Assembly: GCA_963697455.1 (NCBI GenBank)
Contig: CAVOOI010000032.1
Span: 124,001-188,000 of the forward strand
DNA from: JAFEDN01 sp963697455
GTDB lineage: Bacteria > Pseudomonadota > Gammaproteobacteria > Coxiellales > Coxiellaceae
Length of the DNA: 64,000 nucleotides
Direction: 5' to 3'
The translations under genes were made by a program, and so were the position numbers. Shown here one piece after another: positions 17,529 through 27,027 of the stretch. Under the pieces are notes generated by a model. It ran no database searches, was not told the DNA's origin, and saw only the letters and a program-made list of their open reading frames with translations. The stretch's first letter is position 1, and each line of letters opens with the position of its first letter.

Positions 17529-18368
17529 ATTCAAGAAAAATTATTATCCTATCAATGCCAAACTATCCTTGAACAGGAAAATGCACTGAAAGAAATTGCC
17601 CAGGAAATTGCACTCATGGCACTTTCTCGTAGCGGTTTCTTTCGTGCGGCTGCTTTTCAAGGTGGTACCTGCCTCAGAATTTTATACGGGCTGGAACGGT
17701 TTTCCGAAGATCTCGATTTTGTATTGGAAAAAGCGGATAAAAATTTTAGTTGGGATAAATATATTCAGAATATGCACGAAGAATTTAAAGCTTATGGTTT
17801 TACATTAGAGGTGAAAGATCGAGCGAAGCTGGAAAATTCAGTTAGAATTGCCTTTCTAAAAGCCGATTCAGCCGGAGGAATATTGTTGTTAAAAGATAGC
17901 CGATCGAATAAGCCAAAACTGAAAATTAAATTAGAGATCGATACTCATCCGCCCGCAGGATCAACCTACGAATTAAAATACTTAGATTTTCCATTTCCTT
18001 ATAGTATTAGGACTCAAGATTTATCTAGTTTATTCGCCGGAAAATGTCATGCATTACTTTGCCGGGATTATATCAAAGGCAGAGATTGGTATGATTTTAT
18101 ATGGTACGTGGCTAGACGAACACCGATTAATTTTGAATTACTCGGTAACGCCATTGCCCAAGCTGGGCCTTGGAAGACTCAGAAAGTTACTGTGACTCCG
18201 CAATGGTTCTTGCAAGAATTAAAACTAAAAATTGCCCAAATAGATTGGGAATCAGCCCGTCAAGACATATCCCGATTTTTAAAACCTCAACAATTAGTTT
18301 CACTCGAACTCTGGTCCAAGGACTTTTTTGATTCGCGCTTGGATAAACTCGCAGGATATTTAACTTGA
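17529..18368 (+). pseudogene. Second abiEii copy, 5'-truncated and without antitoxin
   Basis: Nearly identical to the complete abiEii from codon 6 to the stop. The first five codons, the start codon, the ribosome binding site and the whole abiEi gene are missing, replaced by MITE copy E. No ATG, GTG or TTG occurs in frame before the ATG at 17616, which would give a 250-residue protein lacking the first 34 residues. The nucleotidyltransferase motif is the canonical SEDLDF, unlike SENLDF in the complete copy. An expressed active toxin without antitoxin would be harmful, so this copy is probably silent. Confidence 0.85.
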
Positions 18369-18431
18369 TTGTTCAATAACAATCCTTGACTGAATTACAG
18401 GAAAGTGCCATTGGGTTTGAAATCGGGGTTT

Positions 18432-18442
18432 GACACCGGTGT
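18432..18442. repeat. Isolated MITE core
   Basis: GACACCGGTGT preceded by GGGTTT, as in copies A and C, lies between abiEii copy 2 and the end of the large surface-protein gene. No terminal repeats are attached. It marks the right edge of the repeat-rich island. Confidence 0.55.
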
Positions 18443-18481
18443 TTTGCTGGGCTGTCGGCTGTCTTAATGCTGATTTAGAAT

Positions 18482-21400
18482 TTATTTCTCCATGATGTTT
18501 AATGATTGAAATAAGAATGGATTATTAGAATTATAGTTGGTATCAATCTGAAATAATAAAGCAGAGGAACCATCTTGACCAATAGTTTTTTTGGGGATGA
18601 CTGGGTTTGGACCGGTATTACCGCTTATCCAAATAACTGAACATCCGGTAAGGGATGTAGGATTATTAAAAGGACATCCGAAAATTTCCATTATACCCCC
18701 TGCGCCAGTGTGGACATATGATGTTGAATTAAATTGGTAGTCGCGAGTATTGTCTAACGAGTTTAAATTGACTTTAATAGAATAAAGTCCACCAATTGTC
18801 GGTCCTTTTTGATTATCAACCCCTTGTGGTGGATAGACGGTCAAATTATTAGGCACAGTTAGGATTGCGCTTTCAAGAGATGCGCTACTGTCCCCTCCTG
18901 CTAAACTATTTATGCCACTAAGTGTTAGGTTATAGTCATTATTAATATCAAAGACTGTAGGATAATATATTTGTAGTATAGTATTAGTGCTGTCTAAAGA
19001 CTGACTCGAATACGGATTATTTGGAGTATTGACTGCTTTAAATGCTATATCACCAAACTTAAATGTATTATTTTGCACTACATATTTATATGCATTAGTT
19101 TGAATACATGTGCTGAACGGAATGGAGTAAAAGATTCCCGAAGTTGTGGGTTGGGTAGCGCCGTTAGGAACAGTTTGCTTCGGACATTTAGTGCTATCCC
19201 AGGTGTACTTAACATTAGGATCAGAAGTAATATTGATAGTCAAATCCTGGGGAGTAATTGTCCCTCCATTAATATTCTGAGCACTGACTTGTACCTTCGC
19301 AGTGGTTCCAGCTAAGGCGCCATTTAAATTATTGTCAGTTGGATTCTTTAACAATAAATTATTATTAATAACTACAAAATCATTGTTAGCATCATTTTGC
19401 GTCAATTTGAATGTATAAAGTCCTGAAGAAGGATTTATCATTAATAAATTTAAATCAATTGGGGTAACAGATCCTAGCGCTGCTAAATCTTGAGTAGCAT
19501 CAAATTGTAAAGGTTGGGGGTTCTTGACTTTAGTTTGATCCCACACAGCAGGAATAGAGATTGGTATCGTTACATATGATGGTGTAACCGCATTACCATT
19601 CTTCTGAGATTTGATTGTAAAGTTGAGGAAGCAGGCGTTATTAGGATAAACTTGACCTTGCGGCGGGGTACCTCCGACGGCATTTCCATCAGAACTTAAA
19701 GTAGCCCAATCACAGTTCGGAGATTGTCCCGAATTAACCTGTGTAAAGGTTAATGTATCAAAGCTCAGTTCTTGTTGGGTGTCCGTATCTATAGTTTTTG
19801 TCATATAAATTTTATCTTGAGGGGTAACCGGGTAAGGAGTTATAGGAATCGGATTATAAGCAGTGCCTACGTCAGCTGTGGGCAGAAGGTTACCGTTGCC
19901 TGCCGGATTTTTTAAATTAGCCTTGACATAAATATTGAATGTTGCCGTGCTGGGTTCATTTGTGGTTGGGTTGGTAGCAGTAACAGTGAATGATCCAGAA
20001 GGAGATAGAGAGTTATCAACATCATTATTCAAATCGGGCTGATTGATATAAACATAATGCAAGGAACTTCCCGAAGGTTGGTGTATGCCATCTGGCATCA
20101 TATTACTGCCCTTAGGAAAAGCAACTATCGGTTTTAAATTGGTGAAATTGGCTTTGCTGGGATCGCTTGCAAGATCATCTTCTAAAGTGATAGTGGTTTG
20201 GCCTTGCGTAGGATAAGGTATAGTAATGTTGAAAATACCATTTTGTTTCCATACGGGAGCATTGCTGACGACGTTAATAGTTTGAGTATCCGTTATCCCA
20301 TCAGAATTGAAAATGTTTTTAGTAAGTCCAGTTGCTTTACTGGTTACAGAAATTACAAACGAGCAGATGCCGGTTTGGTTTGGAGTTCCAGATAATATAC
20401 CGGTTATCTTATCTAATTGTAACCAGTCACTACAACTATTACTAAAGAATTGGAAGCTAGTAATAATGTCTCCTGTGGTATAGGTAATGTAATTGTGCAC
20501 ATCTACATTTGGATAAGCGACAGTATTGTTAGCAGTTGGAAGGGGCAATTTTGCTGCATTCCAAGTAGCAGAGAACGGCAGTTTAGGATTACTTTGCACT
20601 TTGAAGCTGGGTGCAGAATAGGTTAATGGACTAATAGTATCCGAATGATTAACACTGGTTACCGTAAATTCGAGCTTAGTATCATCAATACTATTGATAT
20701 CGGAAGGTGTCCCTCCTAATTTTCCATCGCCGCTAAGAGTCATGCCTTTAGGCAAAGTTATCGGAGTGAAACTAAATGTGTCGCTAGTGTCGCCATCAGA
20801 AAAATACGAACCATCATTTAAATTTATGGGTCCGGTTTGTTGGTAATAAGCTTCCTGATATGTAGCATTCGGAATAGTTTTTCCTAAAGAGAAAACTGAA
20901 CCGCTGATTACCGTAATGTTTTTATCAAAGGAATTTCTTTGGCCACTGGCTGCGCTGAGCGCGCTAATATTGATGGAGCAAGTTCCGACATCGCCTGCGC
21001 TAGGTTTTCCTCCTAAAATATTAGATTTTGAGGGGTCCCAGAGCAACCATTTACAATTATCTTTTTTTGTAACGGTATAGGAGAGAGTACCAGTGAATCC
21101 ATTATCAGTGACATAGTTATTTAAATCCGTATTGTAATCATTATTATTATTCACTGAAGCTTGTGGTAAATTCGGCGTGTTTCCCCAGGAAGGTGGATTC
21201 ATACCTGTATTTTGAAATAATTGAATGGTAAACGGATGTGGGTCACTTGAGATAGCAGAAGTATTGGTAGCTACCACGTTAAAAGTATAATCTTTTCCAT
21301 TAATTTGATTAAAATCAGAGGGAGTTCCGGAAATAGCTCCAGTATTTTTATAAAAAATTAAGCCTGTTATTGGCAATAATTGTTGCTGAGAATCTTGCCC

Positions 21401-23440
21401 CGGTGTGCACTCTTGACAATTATAAACTAGGCTATGAACGTCTGCATCAGAGTTGCCAGTGTCAGAGATGTAATTTCCCACATTGTAGTTTACTCCATTA
21501 TCATTGCTATAGGATTTATTGAAATAAGCTTGTGGCAAAGCATCGGTATTGTGTGTCCAGGTCGGTTTATTACCGACGTAGTTTACTACGAGATCAAATT
21601 GTCCTTGGGTATTATTGGTGCCAGGAACGACAATGGGTTGATTGCTTGCTGTACTTTTTCCTGTAAGTACTATTTTAGTGGGATTGTCTGCCTTATTAGG
21701 AACAGGAGTACCCGGAACGGCTATAAGAGATTTCTCATCTGGACTGAGTTGCAGCCATTGAGGTGAGGTTGGGCCGGAGATTGAGACCAGCTGGAAGACA
21801 AAATCGTCGCCTTTGGTTAATCCCGAATTATCCGTGACTAAAGTTTTTAAATCAGTGCCTGGATAAGGCTGACCTGCAGTGGCTGGGGTAAGTTTTGCGT
21901 TTAAGTTCCAGGTTCCTGCCTTTAGGGTATCATTACCATTGATAATAATATCCATACTATTCTGAACCTGGCTGATGACCTGGCCGTTTCGAGAGCCAGA
22001 GGCTTGAAGAGTCAGAGTATAATTTCCGGGATTCATAGCGGAAGCAGGCATTTGTCCAAAAACGATCTTGGAATTATAAGGATCAATGCTCTTGAGTTGT
22101 AAATTTAAATCTGAAGGAGCGAAAGAATTATTGGGTTCGCCTTTTTGAATGAGAGAGGAAATAATATAATCTATTTTATCATATGCTTGCTGATTAAAGG
22201 AAAAATAATTTTTGGTTAAGATATCCGGAGCAGAAGTGCCTACTGGAACTGGTGGAACTGCGGGCGGATTCGGATTAGCAACAATCTGCGCCTGCACAAT
22301 CTTTTCCTCAGCTTTGGCCAACACGCGAGTGTTATAAATCACCGGCTGTTGCACCCATTCTTTCAAATTACCAATCCCTTGAGAAAACATATTGGTGTAA
22401 GTTTTGGGGGCTGGATAAGATAAACTGGCGGTAACGCTGGTGCTGCCGGGGATATCGTTAGTGGTGGCGGTATATTGGCCGATCAGCGCTCCTTCCAAGC
22501 TCCAGGGTAAAATTTTACTGACTTTCGCAGTGTAATTACTGCCGGAAGCGGTATTACCGATACCGCCAGAGACCATTACAGTCGGAGTTAATAATTGGGA
22601 GACTTCGGCGTTATAGGCTAGCGCTGTACTAGTTGCTGTACCAGAGGAGGTATAACCAGCTGTGGTATCAAAACTAAGCGAGCTGTAACCGGCGCCCAAC
22701 TTGACGATGGTGCTTTTAAGTGGCGTTAAGGTCACCGAGCCGCCCACATTCTCTTGAGTACCGCCGGCAATACGACGGTAATCAATTTTAGTGAGCAGAT
22801 TGTCAGTATACATTTCGACCGCGGCTAAATCTTTACTATTGGCTTTGGTATAGTTGCCATAGAGTTCTAAGGATCTGACGATGCCGTTATCAAGTAAATA
22901 CCGGTAAGCGCCGCCTAGGGCGTTTTGATTGACCCATTCGTTAACCGTGCCGGCGGCGTAGTCGAAGGGCAGATTTTGGGCTAGATATTCATAAGTTAAT
23001 TTAATTTGTTGTTTCGGGGTAATGGAATAGCCTAAGGTGACGTTGGCGCGATGCTCATTCAGACCGGCGCTGAGCTTGAAAGCAGCGGCGGCATTATAAA
23101 AGGATTGAGCGTAACCGACGTCTAAAATCCAGGCAAGATAGTTATCATAGCGCAAGCCTACTGAAACCGGGCCGGTAAAGCCAAGGGCCTGGCTATTGAT
23201 GGGTACTGCGGTCAGGCTGCTTTGCTGAGCGGGAGTGCCCGTACCGGTTTGGTTAATACAATCCATGACATTGGCTGCGGATTGGCAGGTAAAGGCAGAG
23301 TCATCTTGGCTATCCGCCAAACTGAGAGAATGAGCGAAGAACAACCCTCCGGCCATGACCGCTACGGCGGTGGCTTGGCTAACCCGAATGAGCATAGAAG
23401 GTTTATTTTTTTTCTGAGTCGGCATTTGTGTATTTCCCAT
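18482..23440 (-). CDS. Very large surface protein: predicted N-terminal beta-barrel with cadherin/Ig-like repeats
   Basis: A 1652-residue protein. A signal peptide ends near residue 42 (FFAHSLSLA). Residues of about 85-345 show alternating hydrophobic/aromatic strands typical of an outer-membrane barrel (VSVGLRYDNYLAWILDVGY, LYGNYTKA, VKLGAGYSSLSF). A proline-rich linker follows near 385-405. From about 450 to the end are roughly eight to ten diverged repeats of about 100 residues with WL.L or GL.F plus SGTP/GGTP, the pattern of putative Ig (He_PIG) or cadherin-like domains, several with cysteine pairs. Barrel first and Ig-type repeats after is the order of inverse autotransporters such as intimin, but I could not match the barrel to that family. 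AAGGA lies about eight bases before the ATG. Likely an adhesin or surface structure; function unknown. Confidence 0.75.
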   Translation of the reverse strand: MGNTQMPTQKKNKPSMLIRVSQATAVAVMAGGLFFAHSLSLADSQDDSAFTCQSAANVMDCINQTGTGTPAQQSSLTAVPINSQALGFTGPVSVGLRYDNYLAWILDVGYAQSFYNAAAAFKLSAGLNEHRANVTLGYSITPKQQIKLTYEYLAQNLPFDYAAGTVNEWVNQNALGGAYRYLLDNGIVRSLELYGNYTKANSKDLAAVEMYTDNLLTKIDYRRIAGGTQENVGGSVTLTPLKSTIVKLGAGYSSLSFDTTAGYTSSGTATSTALAYNAEVSQLLTPTVMVSGGIGNTASGSNYTAKVSKILPWSLEGALIGQYTATTNDIPGSTSVTASLSYPAPKTYTNMFSQGIGNLKEWVQQPVIYNTRVLAKAEEKIVQAQIVANPNPPAVPPVPVGTSAPDILTKNYFSFNQQAYDKIDYIISSLIQKGEPNNSFAPSDLNLQLKSIDPYNSKIVFGQMPASAMNPGNYTLTLQASGSRNGQVISQVQNSMDIIINGNDTLKAGTWNLNAKLTPATAGQPYPGTDLKTLVTDNSGLTKGDDFVFQLVSISGPTSPQWLQLSPDEKSLIAVPGTPVPNKADNPTKIVLTGKSTASNQPIVVPGTNNTQGQFDLVVNYVGNKPTWTHNTDALPQAYFNKSYSNDNGVNYNVGNYISDTGNSDADVHSLVYNCQECTPGQDSQQQLLPITGLIFYKNTGAISGTPSDFNQINGKDYTFNVVATNTSAISSDPHPFTIQLFQNTGMNPPSWGNTPNLPQASVNNNNDYNTDLNNYVTDNGFTGTLSYTVTKKDNCKWLLWDPSKSNILGGKPSAGDVGTCSINISALSAASGQRNSFDKNITVISGSVFSLGKTIPNATYQEAYYQQTGPINLNDGSYFSDGDTSDTFSFTPITLPKGMTLSGDGKLGGTPSDINSIDDTKLEFTVTSVNHSDTISPLTYSAPSFKVQSNPKLPFSATWNAAKLPLPTANNTVAYPNVDVHNYITYTTGDIITSFQFFSNSCSDWLQLDKITGILSGTPNQTGICSFVISVTSKATGLTKNIFNSDGITDTQTINVVSNAPVWKQNGIFNITIPYPTQGQTTITLEDDLASDPSKANFTNLKPIVAFPKGSNMMPDGIHQPSGSSLHYVYINQPDLNNDVDNSLSPSGSFTVTATNPTTNEPSTATFNIYVKANLKNPAGNGNLLPTADVGTAYNPIPITPYPVTPQDKIYMTKTIDTDTQQELSFDTLTFTQVNSGQSPNCDWATLSSDGNAVGGTPPQGQVYPNNACFLNFTIKSQKNGNAVTPSYVTIPISIPAVWDQTKVKNPQPLQFDATQDLAALGSVTPIDLNLLMINPSSGLYTFKLTQNDANNDFVVINNNLLLKNPTDNNLNGALAGTTAKVQVSAQNINGGTITPQDLTINITSDPNVKYTWDSTKCPKQTVPNGATQPTTSGIFYSIPFSTCIQTNAYKYVVQNNTFKFGDIAFKAVNTPNNPYSSQSLDSTNTILQIYYPTVFDINNDYNLTLSGINSLAGGDSSASLESAILTVPNNLTVYPPQGVDNQKGPTIGGLYSIKVNLNSLDNTRDYQFNSTSYVHTGAGGIMEIFGCPFNNPTSLTGCSVIWISGNTGPNPVIPKKTIGQDGSSALLFQIDTNYNSNNPFLFQSLNIMEK

Positions 23441-23538
23441 ATAAGTCTTCCTTGAGCTTTTCCTTACTTACCTGTATTAATTTTAGTCTATTAGTTTATT
23501 TTTTGCCCAATGTGTTGGGTAAATGCCATTCTAGCTAT

Positions 23539-23628
23539 GATTCTCGCAAAGGCGGAATCTATTTTTGTCCATTAATTCAATTCCATACATCAAGCTATGC
23601 TTGGATGGATTCCCGCCTTCGCGGGGAT
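23539..23628. repeat. Pair of GC-rich hairpin repeats in the gap between the two Ig-repeat genes
   Basis: One hairpin lies at 23539-23559 (GATTCTCGC/GCGGAATC) and one at 23609-23628 (ATTCCCGC, loop CTTC, GCGGGGAT). The second is the same type as the hairpin at 51995-52024 and belongs to a common proteobacterial dispersed repeat. They could end transcription of the upstream (786-residue) gene. The rest of 23441-23671 shows only the ribosome binding site of the large gene. Confidence 0.6.
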
Positions 23629-23671
23629 GACAAATCTTTGAGCAGCTGATAATTCCAACGGGTTTCTGGAA

Positions 23672-26026
23672 TTACCGCAGCACTACTAATTCAAAATCAG
23701 GCGCGGGACTGGTGGGCAGCGAGTAGTAAACAATCGATACCGTACCGTCATCGCCAGTCTTAATAGTTTGATCGTTAGCCGAGTAAAAAGGATTATTATT
23801 CCAGTCCTCTGCGCTCTTAATAGAGTAGGGCGAATAAAAAGGGCCGTAATCAAAATGCGAGCCCTGAACTTGCGCCAGACGATACTCATGATTTTTCTTC
23901 AACCCACGAATCACAATACTTTGATGATTATCGTAGAAAGAATGGATTTCCATATTGTCGCCTTCAGCCACGGCTAATTGCACACTAATTTGAGTTTGAA
24001 CTATGGAATCCGTATTGGTTGCTTGGCTATGCACCACTAAATTGACCGGATAAGGCCCACCGATTTGGTCGCGAGGTGGAGTTCCGGTAAGGCGATTATT
24101 TTTAATCGCCAGCCAGCTAGGACTGCCCGCGCCAAGACTAATCGTAAGCTGATCGTTCGGAATGCCGCCTTGAATATACTCTTGCAGGTCCGCAACGTGT
24201 GCAAAACCTACGGTAGCGATAGTCAACGGCGCGCTTTTCCAAACGGGTTTGGGCAAGTCGGAATTAGTTTTAACGTTGACTGTTAATAGCTGCGCGCTGG
24301 TTTTGCGAGTGCTCTGACTGGTTGCCAGCAACCGCACGGTTTGTTTGGTTTCTACTTCATTAGTTTTAATGGCGTCGGGGTTCAGAATTAAATAAACCTG
24401 TCCGTCTTGTTTGCGTAAACTAACCCAACTCGGCGAATGAAATGGATCTAATTGGTAGTTAAATTGATCTCCGCTAATGTCGTCCTGAGTATAATTGTTT
24501 AGAGAAACTTTGATATCACCGCCCATTTGCGCGATTTTCACGTCAGGCAAAGTAGTTTGCAACCAATGCGGCACTCCGGTGTAAACCAGAATCGATTGTG
24601 CATAATCCGCCGTTTTACCGCTGGCTTTACTGTGAACTCGCAGTTGCACCGTAAATGTTTTCCCGGCTGTGTCGTTAGGCACGTTGCCTTTACTCACTAT
24701 ACAATGACAAAAGTTATTAAAACTTAGCCAGCCCGGGCCTCCCAGATAGGAGAAACTGAAATCATCGTGGGGATAACGGTTTTCCAATGCTGCGGCTAAA
24801 TCTTCGCTGCGATAAGTTTCGCCGGCGATAGGATTAGTGAAGAAACTTTTTTTCCAATGCGGGGCGAGCTGTTGATCAGCGCTGACGGGAATAGATAATG
24901 TAGTTCTAGTCGTGAGGCCGCTTAGCAAACTTTTAGCAATGATGGTTACTTTCTGTGGATGATCGAGCAGCGGCGCTTCTTGAGGAATTCCCTTTAAAAT
25001 CCGGCCATTTTGAATAGACAACCAATGGGGCAGGGTCGCAATATCAATATGGAAAGTAAATTGATCGTTTCTGACGTTGCTATTTATATATTGGGTTAAA
25101 TCAAGCGCATAATTTTTATTAAGGGTAGCTGCGGGCAGGGCCTGCCACTGAAAAGGTTGCGGAATAGGATTGACGGCTATTTTACCGATAAAATCATCAC
25201 TTTTACCGCTGAGCTTACTGGTAACCCGCAAGAGTACCGAATAGTTTCTACCTGCGGCGTCCTTGGGAATTTTGGCAGCGGCTAGTGAGAAACCATTTTC
25301 GCCGATTTCCAGCCAATCCGCGCCAGTATTAACCAATTGAAAAGAAAGTTGATCGTTCTCTGGCAAGCTATTGATATTCACTGCGTTAGCCAGATTCACG
25401 AAATAAGTTTTGCCAGGTATCGCATCCTGGAGGTTAAAGTGTGGTTGCCATTCCGGGCTTGGTAAGTGCTCATTAGTGGTGATTTGAATGGTAATTTGAC
25501 CGGCGCTGCGCTGGCCATTACCGGGGTTAGCGGCAGTTAAATAAATAATTTGAGTCGTGTCTATGTCTTCGGGGCTAATTTTATCGGCGACAATATGCAG
25601 TCTATCTCCTTGAATGATGGCCCAATTGGGGTTGGGTTTTCCCGGAGTTAAGGAGAAGGCAAGCGGTTGATCGCCATCATTTCCAGTCAGGTAATCATTC
25701 AGATTAATGTCCACGTAATTTTTTTGATTGATTGCGACGGCAGGAAAGCTATTGAGTCCCCATTTGGGCCCTATGCCTTTGGCTGCCGTGGCTGCTTGCA
25801 CCGGAGCTGGAATAGGTTGTTGCGAAGAGGCGGCTTGAGCTGGCGCCGTAGTGGATACTATCACCGCTGGCGAAGCATCGGAGTTTGACTTTTGCGGATC
25901 TGGGCTTTTCTTGAGCCATCCAGTCATTTGCGACCAAACAGAAGGCGCTGCGTAGGCGCTATCGGCGATTCCGCCCCCGGCAATAATCAAAGTGGAAAGA
26001 CTACAATGGATGAACAGCTTTTTCAT
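23672..26026 (-). CDS. Secreted protein with six cadherin/Ig-like repeats
   Basis: About 784 residues from the ATG at 26026 (a GTG at 26032 is also in frame). The signal peptide ends at SAYA near residue 28. A low-complexity alanine/proline/glutamine linker reaches about residue 90. Six repeats of about 100 residues follow, each opening with W (PEW, FQW, PHW, PVW), then DL..Y, a NDQL.F or GDQFNY motif and WL.I. This is the same repeat style as in the larger neighbour. The last 95 residues (from NMEIHSFYDN) form a different, unrecognised domain. There is no barrel and no anchor, so it is probably periplasmic or released, possibly binding the neighbour. No strong ribosome binding site is visible. 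Confidence 0.72.
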   Translation of the reverse strand: MKKLFIHCSLSTLIIAGGGIADSAYAAPSVWSQMTGWLKKSPDPQKSNSDASPAVIVSTTAPAQAASSQQPIPAPVQAATAAKGIGPKWGLNSFPAVAINQKNYVDINLNDYLTGNDGDQPLAFSLTPGKPNPNWAIIQGDRLHIVADKISPEDIDTTQIIYLTAANPGNGQRSAGQITIQITTNEHLPSPEWQPHFNLQDAIPGKTYFVNLANAVNINSLPENDQLSFQLVNTGADWLEIGENGFSLAAAKIPKDAAGRNYSVLLRVTSKLSGKSDDFIGKIAVNPIPQPFQWQALPAATLNKNYALDLTQYINSNVRNDQFTFHIDIATLPHWLSIQNGRILKGIPQEAPLLDHPQKVTIIAKSLLSGLTTRTTLSIPVSADQQLAPHWKKSFFTNPIAGETYRSEDLAAALENRYPHDDFSFSYLGGPGWLSFNNFCHCIVSKGNVPNDTAGKTFTVQLRVHSKASGKTADYAQSILVYTGVPHWLQTTLPDVKIAQMGGDIKVSLNNYTQDDISGDQFNYQLDPFHSPSWVSLRKQDGQVYLILNPDAIKTNEVETKQTVRLLATSQSTRKTSAQLLTVNVKTNSDLPKPVWKSAPLTIATVGFAHVADLQEYIQGGIPNDQLTISLGAGSPSWLAIKNNRLTGTPPRDQIGGPYPVNLVVHSQATNTDSIVQTQISVQLAVAEGDNMEIHSFYDNHQSIVIRGLKKNHEYRLAQVQGSHFDYGPFYSPYSIKSAEDWNNNPFYSANDQTIKTGDDGTVSIVYYSLPTSPAPDFELVVLR

Positions 26027-26079
26027 TTGCACGATTATAAAGCGCTTTCCTTAAGGGAACATTAAGAGACCTGGGCTTT

Positions 26080-26865
26080 TTACAAAATTATACACTGGCA
26101 AGGCGTTGACCTGGGGTGGAGATTTTCTGGGGCGTCGGATCGAGGACTTAACTCAGGAATCAGTAGCTTTTCGTCGGTGATGCCGTTTATGAGTGGTTGA
26201 TGATTTTTTCTTTTTATTTTATGAGCAAAAAAGGCTGGGCCTTCACCTAAAGTAGCGCCGATAGCAGAAAAGCCCATGGAATAGAGGACGGTACGGGAAC
26301 CCGCAGGTGAACTGGGTAAAGTAAGTGGCCCACAAATAAAAAAGCCGGTTTCTGCTAATCCAGCAGTTAATGCATAAGGCGCACTTGCATCGCAGCGGCG
26401 CATCAGTTGGTATAAAATTGTGTAGCCTAAAAAGATGAAAAGTCCACTACCAACATTGGCGCTCATATCAGAATCAACAATCAATCTACCAAAAACCGCG
26501 CCTAAATCAAGCGTTGGCAGCCACAATCCACTGACTCCAGTATAATATGCCCAATTTTTTATTAATTGTTTTAAGGTATCACGAGTGAAACCTTTTCTGT
26601 GTAAACCGATTAAAACGGCATCAATAACCGCAGTAACACTGCTATCTGCTAATCCTGTTAATAAGCAACAACTGCTATATAGAAGTGCATTTTCGGAGTA
26701 AGTAATTCCTTGGTTATTATAAACAGCTTGCCAAGCTCCCGCACCCAACGCAAATTTTAGTACATTCACTAAAGATGAGGGAGCAGTTAAAGTTAAGCAT
26801 CTCTTATTAGAAGTCGGGAGATCAGACGTTATTTGTTCGTCGTTAATGATAGGATCAATTTTCAT
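26080..26865 (-). CDS. Unrecognised multi-pass membrane protein ending in a CaaX-like motif
   Basis: A 261-residue protein not matched to a family I know. After a polar N-terminus (1-32) come about four to five hydrophobic stretches between 33 and 205 (NVLKFALGAGAWQAV, ALLYSSCCLLTGLA, SGLFIFLGYTILYQL, ALTAGLAETGFFICG, TVLYSMGFSAIGATLG). A polar tail of about 50 residues ends in RSTPCQCIIL. The final four residues CIIL have the form Cys-aliphatic-aliphatic-Leu, which in eukaryotic proteins directs geranylgeranylation, and another cysteine lies two residues upstream. Eukaryote-directed effectors of intracellular bacteria sometimes carry such boxes. No Shine-Dalgarno sequence is obvious before the ATG. 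Effector status is inference only. Confidence 0.6.
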   Translation of the reverse strand: MKIDPIINDEQITSDLPTSNKRCLTLTAPSSLVNVLKFALGAGAWQAVYNNQGITYSENALLYSSCCLLTGLADSSVTAVIDAVLIGLHRKGFTRDTLKQLIKNWAYYTGVSGLWLPTLDLGAVFGRLIVDSDMSANVGSGLFIFLGYTILYQLMRRCDASAPYALTAGLAETGFFICGPLTLPSSPAGSRTVLYSMGFSAIGATLGEGPAFFAHKIKRKNHQPLINGITDEKLLIPELSPRSDAPENLHPRSTPCQCIIL

Positions 26866-26952
26866 ATACTACATAAAGTTTATGCCTTCAATATTAAGGC
26901 TTTCTTAAAATGCTTCGGCGCATGCCTGCCTCATTATGAAATCTCATGACAA

Positions 26953-26967
26953 TGCAGTGACACTGCA
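26953..26967. promoter_or_regulatory. Small palindrome upstream of vapB
   Basis: TGCAGTG and CACTGCA flank a single A. It lies about 60 bases before the vapB start and could be a secondary operator or a chance feature. No other signal was found in 26866-26993. Confidence 0.3.
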
Positions 26968-26993
26968 ATAGGATGGCTATTTGGCCGCTTATC

Positions 26994-27014
26994 GTATATA
27001 CTTAAAGTATATAC
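26994..27014. promoter_or_regulatory. Probable VapB operator: two GTATATAC boxes
   Basis: GTATATAC, itself a perfect palindrome, occurs at 26994-27001 and again at 27007-27014, separated by TTAAA, as part of a 13-base direct repeat. It ends 13 bases before the vapB ATG. Repeated palindromes just before the first gene are the standard site of autorepression by VapB/VapC complexes. Confidence 0.7.
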
Positions 27015-27027
27015 TTAAAGAGGTGCT

